A stretch of 64,000 nucleotides of DNA. Source: an uncultured Rhizobiaceae group bacterium. Its GTDB lineage: Bacteria > Pseudomonadota > Alphaproteobacteria > Rhizobiales > Rhizobiaceae. Numbering within the stretch: position 1 is the first letter of the stretch; each line of letters opens with the position of its first letter. Location: positions 1 to 64,000 of the forward strand of contig CALLUS010000023.1 in the NCBI GenBank assembly GCA_938010435.1, in the 5' to 3' direction. The notes beneath the pieces are model-generated. The model searched no databases. It was given only the letters and a program-made list of their open reading frames with translations, and was not told the DNA's origin. The position numbers and the translations under genes are program-made. Below, in pieces: positions 26,406 through 35,600 of the stretch.

Positions 26406-27440
26406 ATGGCTCAAGGCGTTCTTTATCCGGTCCAGTATTTGCGGTCAGTTGCCGCTTTGGCGGTGTTCTATTTTCACCTATCGGAAACGTTTAAAAACCA
26501 TTCATCTTCCGACGGTGTGCCGATCGAACAAATTGGTGCAGCTGGTGTAGATCTGTTTTTTGTCATCAGCGGATTCATCATGGCGATGATCGTGTGGAAC
26601 AGACCGGTGACTTTTTCCGGTTTTTTGAAAGACCGGCTTATACGCATTGTTCCATTGTATTGGCTGCTAACATTTATCGTATTTGCTATTGCGGTTTTTG
26701 CTCCTACTTTGTTGAGTTCGACCAAAGCTGATCCCCTCCAACTTTTACATTCCTTGTTTTTCGTGCCTTACGGTATGAGCGAAAACTCGGCGGTACCAAC
26801 ACTCGTGGTCGGTTGGACGCTGAATTACGAGATGTTTTTCTATTGTATCATTGCGGTTTTTGCAGGCTTCGCGAAGGACCGGTGGTTGATTGTATCTTCA
26901 ACCTTTATATGCGGATTGGCTTTTGCTGGCTTTTTCATTCAACCCGGCAACGGGTATATAGCTTTCTATCTTGACCCTATCATTCTTGAGTTCCCTATGG
27001 GAGTTTTAGTTTTTCACTTCTGGCGGATGACATCGAACCAACAAAACAAACTCATTTCAGCTGCACTTTTTGTGACTTCGGTTATTGCGATTGCGTTGTT
27101 GTTTAACAAGGACCCGGGACAATACAGGTTCATCTATTGGGGAATTCCAGCCACTCTGCTGCTGTATGCGTCACTCAATTTCTTTACATTCAAGAATGAA
27201 GGTTTGAGGAAATTAGGCGACTGGTCTTACTCAATCTATTTACTCCATGTTTTCATGATCATGGGTTTCCATAAGGTTTTGGTGCCAGCACTTCCCCAAA
27301 TAACCATTCCATGGCCTCTGCTCGTGGCTACAATCACAGCAGCTTTGATCACAGCATCAATCGTTTCGTATTACTTGTTTGAACGTCCGGTCGCCCAGTG
27401 GCTAAAGCGCAGACGGTTTGCGATAAGACAATCGACCTAG
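26406..27440 (+). CDS. Acyltransferase-3 family protein (ExoZ/OafA-like)
   Basis: 344 residues, about ten helices. QYLRSVAALAVFYFHLSE carries the classic R-x9/10-H pair, GVDLFFVISGFIMAMIVW the second motif, FLKDRLIRIVPLYWLLTF the arginine motif, WTLNYEMFFYCI and LGDWSYSIYLLHVF the later ones. This layout is typical of exopolysaccharide or O-antigen acetyltransferases such as ExoZ. No obvious ribosome binding site precedes the ATG. It differs in sequence from the acyltransferase upstream, so it is not a recent duplicate. Target polysaccharide unknown; no glycosyltransferases are adjacent. Confidence 0.88.
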   Translation: MAQGVLYPVQYLRSVAALAVFYFHLSETFKNHSSSDGVPIEQIGAAGVDLFFVISGFIMAMIVWNRPVTFSGFLKDRLIRIVPLYWLLTFIVFAIAVFAPTLLSSTKADPLQLLHSLFFVPYGMSENSAVPTLVVGWTLNYEMFFYCIIAVFAGFAKDRWLIVSSTFICGLAFAGFFIQPGNGYIAFYLDPIILEFPMGVLVFHFWRMTSNQQNKLISAALFVTSVIAIALLFNKDPGQYRFIYWGIPATLLLYASLNFFTFKNEGLRKLGDWSYSIYLLHVFMIMGFHKVLVPALPQITIPWPLLVATITAALITASIVSYYLFERPVAQWLKRRRFAIRQST

Positions 27441-27554
27441 ATTGAATTTTTGATGAGCCTTGTTGCGATTCTTTTGTCTGTCGTAAGATGAGTATATCCA
27501 CCTTCCACTCCGATCTTCATTGCCACATCCCCGCATCCCGCTTATGGCTGAGGG

Positions 27555-28802
27555 ATGAAGCCTGAACCTCCTTCCCTTTCTCATGAAACTGCACCCGTGT
27601 TGACGCCAAGTTCTGAGCCGCCTTTGATCAAAGCAATTGGTTGGCGAACGCCTGCAGTTTTGTTGATGTTGATGGCGGCGGCGATGCAGTTATCCTTCGC
27701 GTCTTGGTCTGCGCTTCAATATAATTTTGCTTATGAAATGCTGGGGTTCACCGGCAAAGAGATTGGCATTCAGCAATCTATTCGCGAAATCCCGGGGTTC
27801 CTCTCTTTTGCAGCCGTGTTCTTTTTGTTTGCCATGCGCGAACAGACATTTGGCATGGTGTCTTTGGTTTTGTTGGGGCTTGGCACCGCAGCGACTGGAT
27901 ATTTTCCCACAGCTATGGGGTTTTACATCACTACGTTCATCGGGTCCGTTGGCTTTCACTATTATGAAACCATGCACCAATCGCTAACGCTGCAATGGTT
28001 GCCGAAAAAGACAGCCGCTGGAACTATGGGGAAAATTCTGGCCGTGGCCAGCATCGCACAATTGGCGGCTTACGGATTAATCTTCATCGCAGGTCAGATG
28101 TTTGACCTCTCGTTCACAATCATGTTCGTGCTGGCAGGTGGCGCCACACTGATCATGGTTGCGCTTATGATGGGTGGCTTTCCCACTTTCCCTGAGACCA
28201 CACCGCAAACCAAGAAACTCATTTTGCGTAAACGGTATTGGCTCTATTACGCTGTGACTTTCATGGCAGGTGCACGCCGTCAAATATTTCTCGTCTTCGC
28301 CAGTTGGATGATGGTGGAGCGGTTCGGATATGCATTCAAAGACGTGGCAGCTTTGTTCTTCGTCAATGCGGCCGTGATGATGGTTATGGCACCATTGCTT
28401 GGCCGTTTCATTGAAAAGATCGGCGATCGCAATGCGATGATCATTCAGTATGTGGGTCTGATAGGCGTGTTTGCAGCCTATGCCTATGTGACGGATCCAC
28501 GATTGGCGATTGCGCTCTACATTCTTGACCATGCTTTTTTTGCGATGGAGATCGCCAAGAAAACGTATTTTCAGAAAATAGCTGATCCGGCAGATATCGC
28601 AGGGACGACAGGTGTCGCGTTCACAATCAACCATATAGCTGCAGTGTTCATTCCTGTAATCTTTGGCCTCTTATGGCTCTACAGCCCTGCTGCAGTGTTC
28701 CTCAGTGGGTCTGCTATGGCGGTTGTATCGCTAGGCTTTGCACTGATGATACCGCGCGCGCCCGATAAAGGCGTCGAATTCATCTGGAATGAAAAACGCT
28801 GA
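27555..28802 (+). CDS. MFS transporter
   Basis: 415 residues with about twelve hydrophobic helices after a proline-rich N-terminal tail (residues 1-30). Segments include SFASWSALQYNFAYEMLGFTGKEIG, SIREIPGFLSFAAVFF and LLGRFIEKIGDRNAMI, the last resembling the MFS loop 8-9 motif. The conserved MHQSLTLQWLPKKTAAGTMGK loop is notable. I cannot name a substrate. On the same strand as the two acyltransferases and 114 bases after the second; a shared transcript is possible. Confidence 0.8.
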   Translation: MKPEPPSLSHETAPVLTPSSEPPLIKAIGWRTPAVLLMLMAAAMQLSFASWSALQYNFAYEMLGFTGKEIGIQQSIREIPGFLSFAAVFFLFAMREQTFGMVSLVLLGLGTAATGYFPTAMGFYITTFIGSVGFHYYETMHQSLTLQWLPKKTAAGTMGKILAVASIAQLAAYGLIFIAGQMFDLSFTIMFVLAGGATLIMVALMMGGFPTFPETTPQTKKLILRKRYWLYYAVTFMAGARRQIFLVFASWMMVERFGYAFKDVAALFFVNAAVMMVMAPLLGRFIEKIGDRNAMIIQYVGLIGVFAAYAYVTDPRLAIALYILDHAFFAMEIAKKTYFQKIADPADIAGTTGVAFTINHIAAVFIPVIFGLLWLYSPAAVFLSGSAMAVVSLGFALMIPRAPDKGVEFIWNEKR

Positions 28803-28892
28803 TCCAAGCTGTGGCATTATAACGCCAAATTGAGATGGTCTTGCCACAATTTGTGTTTAGGGTGTTAGAATTGGAAACAGGCGCCTGTCCTC

Positions 28893-29492
28893 ATGAAGCT
28901 TGAGATTGCTGTAAAACGAATAGTATTGCCCCTGTTTGCATGTTTGGCTCTTAGTGCCTGCGTGAGCACAACGACAAGCAAGGTTTCTGTTGATTACTAT
29001 TCCATATCCGGAAACTCGACTGCAGCCCTTGACCGTGAAATTCGCAACAAAGGACCACGGATTGATGGCGGTCGCCATGCTGTGGCTGTAGCACGAATCA
29101 AGATCATCCCGAATGTGCGCTATAATTCGAATGATGGTCGTTGCCGTGTCGCGTTTTCAAAAGTGGCTGTTAAAGCACGGGTGACCTTGCCGAGATGGCG
29201 CGAACGGGAGACAGCAACCAAAAAACTTGGTGAAGCTTGGGACAATATTGACCGTTACACACGCCTGCATGAATCAGTCCACGTGGCCATTGCATTCCGT
29301 TACGCCAAAGACTTGGAGCGCACACTCAGAGAATTACCACCGCGTCGTACATGTGCAGCACTGAAAACGCAGGTGAGTTCTATCGTCACCCAACGCTTGG
29401 ACGAACATGATGTGACACAGAAAAAATTTGATGCTGATGAGCAGAGAAAATTCTCGCTGTTGGCCCGAAAGCGTAAAAAAACGGGCGCTTAA
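28893..29492 (+). CDS. DUF922 lipoprotein, putative metalloprotease
   Basis: 199 residues. The N-terminus ends in a lipobox LSAC (Cys at about residue 22), so a lipoprotein. The domain begins VDYYSISGNSTAALDREIRNKGP, with RCRVAFSKVAVKARVTLPRW and then HESVHVAIAFRYAKDLE, a zinc-type HExxH motif. This is the DUF922 family of predicted Zn-dependent proteases. Residues after the motif include RRTCAALKTQV, giving a likely disulfide with the earlier Cys. A paralogue of similar length lies 114 bases downstream on the same strand. Confidence 0.83.
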   Translation: MKLEIAVKRIVLPLFACLALSACVSTTTSKVSVDYYSISGNSTAALDREIRNKGPRIDGGRHAVAVARIKIIPNVRYNSNDGRCRVAFSKVAVKARVTLPRWRERETATKKLGEAWDNIDRYTRLHESVHVAIAFRYAKDLERTLRELPPRRTCAALKTQVSSIVTQRLDEHDVTQKKFDADEQRKFSLLARKRKKTGA

Positions 29493-29606
29493 CCGGTGTT
29501 GCGATCACTTTTGTAAAACACACGTGTAATTTATCACATTCAGCTTGCAGTTTTCAGAGTCTCACTTACGCTTGCCAAATCAAATAAGCCCTGTGGAGCA
29601 TAGAAG

Positions 29607-30197
29607 TTGAATATAAAGGCGCTCATTCTAGCAACAAGCTTTTGCTTTGCGGCACCTTGTATCAGTTTCGCGGCACCTGTGAAGGTCAAAGAAAAGAACA
29701 AATTCTACACCATACAAGGTAAAACGGCTGCTGAATTTGCAGTGGCTATGAGCAAACGCGGCCCCTACTCGCGCCAACATCGCAAACGGGCCTGGGCAAC
29801 AGCCAGCCGCGACCTCTCCTATCAGTTGGTTCGCAAACGCGGATCAAAGGGCTGTTCCATTCGCGATGTGAAAGTTGAATTGGAAATCGTTTACACATTG
29901 CCGAAACTGCGCAACGAACGTTCCGTTTCCAAAAGACAGCGCTCTAAATGGCGCCGAATGTTCAATTTATTGAACAAGCACGAAAAGGTGCATGGTAAAT
30001 TGTACAAACAGTTTGCCCGGAACGTGCGTAGTCAACTATTGCGCATGCCTCGCGCCTCCTCCTGTCGTAAATTGGACCGTCAGGCGACCAAAATCGTTAG
30101 CGCACTGTCTGAAAAAGACAGTTTGACAAATGATCGCTTCGACTTGAAGGATCGTCGCAATTATTTGCTGATGGAACGCATCTATTCGGGCAGTTGA
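29607..30197 (+). CDS. DUF922 secreted protein, putative metalloprotease (paralogue)
   Basis: 196 residues, TTG start at 29607 with GGAG ten bases upstream. A cleavable signal peptide ends near SFA (residue 22) and there is no lipobox, unlike its upstream paralogue. FYTIQGKTAAEFAVAMSKRGP, GCSIRDVKVELEIVYTLPKL and LLNKHEKVHGKLYKQFA align with the first copy; HEKVH is the HExxH motif. Very basic protein (many Arg and Lys), which suggests binding to an acidic surface or polymer. The pair likely arose by old duplication, with different membrane attachment. Confidence 0.8.
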   Translation: MNIKALILATSFCFAAPCISFAAPVKVKEKNKFYTIQGKTAAEFAVAMSKRGPYSRQHRKRAWATASRDLSYQLVRKRGSKGCSIRDVKVELEIVYTLPKLRNERSVSKRQRSKWRRMFNLLNKHEKVHGKLYKQFARNVRSQLLRMPRASSCRKLDRQATKIVSALSEKDSLTNDRFDLKDRRNYLLMERIYSGS

Positions 30198-30227
30198 TTT
30201 TCACCAACTGCCTGTATTGGTAATGCC

Positions 30228-31274
<1,047 letters not shown>

Positions 31275-31387
31275 TCATCATTGTATTTTCTTGCGTCCAT
31301 CAAGTGATGGTTCAACGTGTTGAAAACAAGGAATGACTTTCCATGTTTTCGACATTCAAGAGAAAATTTCTGCAAAATAAGCCGTGT

Positions 31388-31732
<345 letters not shown>

Positions 31733-31832
31733 TTATCTTTTCTGCAGCGGATTTACCGTGACAGGCTTAAGAGTCAAGGAATTAGCGGAAAACTACAACT
31801 AATAGTGACAATTTGGCTTCGGGTCGGAGGGT

Positions 31833-32177
31833 TTAAGCTAAGATTTCGGCTATATAAGCGTTGGCATTTTCAATGGCCTCACGCAAAAGCGTGAGATCTT
31901 CCAAATGCGCAGTATTTGCTTCGATGCTCTTTGCTTCGTGTGCAACGATCCAGGCACCAATACCGCGTGCAGAACCCAAAATTGTATGCGCCGCAAGCTT
32001 TCGTTCATCGCTGGTTTTGGCATTACTCAGCCGGTCGAGATATAAAGCGGACTGGCTTTTGAAAAGGCTGAGAATTTCACGCTCTAGCGAACGGTCTCCC
32101 AATGATTGTCGTGACAAGTGAACCAAGTCGACAGGATTAGCAGAACTTGCCGAAGCAGGCGTTTTAACTGCGGGCAT
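31833..32177 (-). CDS. HPt-domain protein
   Basis: 114 residues from the ATG at 32177, which has GGAGG at a good distance (seven bases). An ATG at 32237 is also preceded by a weaker AGGGA and would add 20 residues. The core LSRQSLGDRSLEREILSLF and AAHTILGSARGIGAWIVAHEAKSIE match a histidine phosphotransfer domain, the His in AAHTILGSARG being the likely phosphorylation site. It should relay phosphate in a His-Asp cascade, but no kinase or regulator is adjacent. It is divergent from the giant coiled-coil gene, sharing the intergenic region. Confidence 0.82.
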   Translation of the reverse strand: MPAVKTPASASSANPVDLVHLSRQSLGDRSLEREILSLFKSQSALYLDRLSNAKTSDERKLAAHTILGSARGIGAWIVAHEAKSIEANTAHLEDLTLLREAIENANAYIAEILA

Positions 32178-32644
32178 TGCACACCCTCCATGAGCAGTTG
32201 AAAATGAAGAGCGGATCGATTTAGCGTGCGCAGCCATGGCTGAATGTTCCCTGCAAGTGAATTTGCGCTGTAATTGTTTAAATTTGCGCCTGCTCTATTG
32301 ACGTTCAGTTAACCGCGGACGGAAACTGAGCTTATAGTTAATGGAACGTTTGCAGCCATTATTTGCGTACAAATTGAATTGAACAGTGGAAAGATTAACC
32401 AAAATTAACCATTTTCACCTGTAGCGCCTATTCAACAGTACCCATTGGCACTGGTAAATCGTATGTTGATATGTGCGGCGGCGCGCGAACAACGAAGAAA
32501 TGCGTTTGATTTTGATGTTTTGAGGCGAATATCAAATGGTATTATCTTCCGTTCGAATTGTTGCCCACCCTGCTTGTAGAAGCAGTTTTGTAATTTGTGT
32601 TGGTCCTGTAGCATTGTACAAATCAGGACAAAGTAGAGGCAATA
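32178..32644. other. Intergenic region between HPt gene and GPR-like gene
   Basis: About 470 bases between divergent genes. It contains AT-rich blocks with several GTTAA/TTAACC words (32309-32313 and 32394-32411), which resemble half sites of the CtrA recognition sequence TTAA-N7-TTAA used in alphaproteobacterial cell-cycle control: TTAACCAAAATTAACC at 32395-32410 contains TTAA-N6-TTAA, one base short of the ideal spacing. This is suggestive only. A GAGG ribosome binding site precedes the ATG at 32645. Confidence 0.35.
32395..32410. promoter_or_regulatory. CtrA-like half-site pair, imperfect
   Basis: TTAACCAAAATTAACC holds two TTAACC words 10 bases apart, start to start. The CtrA consensus is TTAA-N7-TTAA; here the spacing is N6. 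It lies in the intergenic region upstream of the GPR-like gene, whose relatives act at the growth pole. A weak assignment, offered because of its context. Confidence 0.25.
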
Positions 32645-35600
32645 ATGGCTAAAAAAGCTAAAGCTAAGGCTCAAGTCGAATCCGCAAGCGATGCGTTAAA
32701 TGCGGTTGAAGAAGCGTTGAAAATCGACTTTGGACAAGAAGCACAAGCCGATAGTTTAGAAGACAACACTCCCGATGTAGCAGCCAAGACAGAAGCGCCG
32801 CGTCGTGAACAAGTTGTTTCCCCAAGCTCAGCACCGGCTAACGATGTGCGCCGCTCTGGTGCCGCACGCTTTGCGGCAACACTTAACAAAAAACCATCTG
32901 CGTTTTCTTTCTGGTTAGCCTCTTTTCTCACAATTGTTTGGATTGCAGCAGCCTGCTGGGCTGGATATTCCATTATTGGAGACTCGCTGACTGACATCAC
33001 TGCTTGGAGGGACATTGTTGAACGCCCTAGCCTGATTTACTTTGCGGCGAGCTTAATTTTACCTCTCATGTTGATCTGGAGCTACGCCTTGATGTCACGT
33101 CGGGGGCAAGAGTTGAAAATTGCTGCACGATCAATGACCGAAGTTGCTTATCGTTTGATCGAGCCGGAAAATGAAGCCACAGGCGCTGTGCGCAGTGTGG
33201 GGCAAGCTGTTCGCGTTGAGGTCAACGCACTGACTGATGGCATCGAACGCGCTATGGCTCGTGCCAGCGAACTCGAAGCCTTGGTGCACAATGAAGTATC
33301 AACGCTTGAGAATTCATATTCTGAAAACGAATTGCGTATGCGCGGTTTGGTTGAAGAGCTGTCCAACGAGCGTGAAGCGATCGTCAATCATTCTGAACGT
33401 GTTCGCTCTTCAATTGCGGGCGCAAGCGAAACGCTCAAAGAAGACCTCAACATCTCTGCTCTGCAAATTAGCAACAATGTTTCGGACGCTCAGCAAAATT
33501 TTAGTGCCGCTTTGAATTCAACCAACGAAGACATGAAAGCCTCATTGTCTGTTGCCGGTGAAACCTTGCTGGAACAGCTCACCCAAAAGGGTGCAGAAAT
33601 TGGCGGACGTATTGAAGATGCTGGTAGCACGATTTCAAATCAACTGGACACTACAACAGAACGCACAGCTTCCAAAATGGAAGACCTGACAACCAGCATG
33701 GCTTTCAGTTCTGAAAATGTGTCTGAAACCATTACTGCGCGTGTCGCTGAGATGGAAAGCCGCATTGAAACTGTGGGAACATCTGTCGCCGGAAAACTGA
33801 GCGATGCGACACAGCAGGCAACCAGTTCTTTGGAAGATGCTCAAGTTGGTCTGAATGCGGCTGCTGATGATTTGAATGCAATTGTTTCCGCACGTCGAGA
33901 TGAAATCGGCGAACAGATTGAAACTGCAGGCGCAAGTTTGTTGCAAAAACTCGAAGTAACAGGCCAGAACACGACCGCTGGCATAGAAGACATTCAAGCC
34001 ACACTTGCATTCGCTTCTGAAAATCTAAGTTCAATCATCGACACCAAAGGTGGTGAAATTGGCGAGCGTATTCAGCTGGCAGGCGAAGGCATGATGAGTA
34101 AACTCACCGCCACAGGTGAAACCACGGCTTCTGGCATAGAAGATGTTCAAGCAGCACTCTCCTTCGCTTCTGAAAACCTGGCCGCCGTATTGGACTCTAA
34201 AAGCGGAGAAATCAGTCAACGTATCGACGATGCCGGACAACAGATGATAGCTCAATTGTCCGAAACGGGTAAGAGCACAGCTTCCGGCATTGAAAACGTA
34301 CAGGCTTCACTGGCATTTGCTTCTGAGAACCTTAGTGAAATTCTGGATACCAAAGGCACCGAAATTGGCGAACGCATCGATATGGCTGGTCAAGGTATGC
34401 TCACGAAGCTGGCCGAGACAGGTATCAACACCGCAAACGGTGTGGAAAATGTTCAAGCCGCCCTCGCCTTTGCATCAGAGAACTTATCATCTTTACTGAG
34501 TGCACGTGGTGAAGACATCAGCGACCGCATCGACGCCGCTGGTAGCAGCATGCTGGAACGGTTGCGCGCGACCGGCGAAGCCACCGCGGACGGTATTGAA
34601 AGTGTCCAAGCCAGCCTTGGGTTTGCGACCGAAAACCTGACGGAAGTTCTGAATTCCAAGGGTGCTGAAATCAGCGAACGCGTGAACCAAAGCTCGGCCC
34701 GGTTGATCGACAGCATTGAATCAGCAGGAACGGCCACAAGCAATTCACTGGAAATCAAAACCAACGAGATTGCAGATCGCATCAACTTCTTATCTGAAAC
34801 CGTTCGTTCAGAGGTTGCTGAGAAATTCTCGGACATAGATGCTCAACTGGCTACCCGCGGCAGCGCCCTTGTGGATTCACTTGGTCAAAAATCGATCGAA
34901 CTCAGCCTTGCTCTTGAAACAGGTGCAAGTGAAATTGACGACACTATCAGTGAGCGTATTTCCAGCTTTGGCCAAACGCTCACAGGTCGTGTTGATGATC
35001 TCGTGACTAAACTCGACGAACGAAGCGAACTACTGTCATCCAACGTCGATAAGATCGATACGGCCCTCGACAACCGAACCCGTCAGATCAACGAAACGCT
35101 TGTGGAGCGGACACGTGAAATCGCTGGTGTGTTCAGCGAAGGCCAAAATACGATCAAGAACGACCTTGGCGCACAGTTGGATGAGACAAAAGAAACACTC
35201 GACAGTAAAGCGATGGAACTGTCCCTCTCGCTGGCAACACGTGTTGATGAAATCAATTCTAAAATTGGCACTCAAGTTGATGACATTGACGAAAAGCTTG
35301 CTCTTCGCGCCGCCGAAATTGAATCCCGTATGGCAGAGCGCTTGAGCGCGATTGATACAGCCATCGCAAAAGGCACAGCAGCTGCGGACCGCAAGCTGGA
35401 AGAGCGTGCAGCTCAAATGAAAGATTCGTTCGACGAACAAGTCGCCGTTCTCGACATGACGCTTGGTGCCAGAATGGACTCCATCGGATCTTCACTTGAT
35501 GAAGGTGCAGGCCGTGTGAACGAAGTGCTGTCGGCGCGTTCGAAAGAGCTGTCCGAGCAGTTAGAAGCAAATCTATCTGGTATTTCACAATCATTGTCCG

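Noticed and set aside
33668-34738. Regular 153-base periodicity that could be mistaken for a CRISPR or satellite array
   Set aside because: The period is 51 codons in a single open frame, units vary in a protein-conserving way, and there are no constant repeats with unique spacers.
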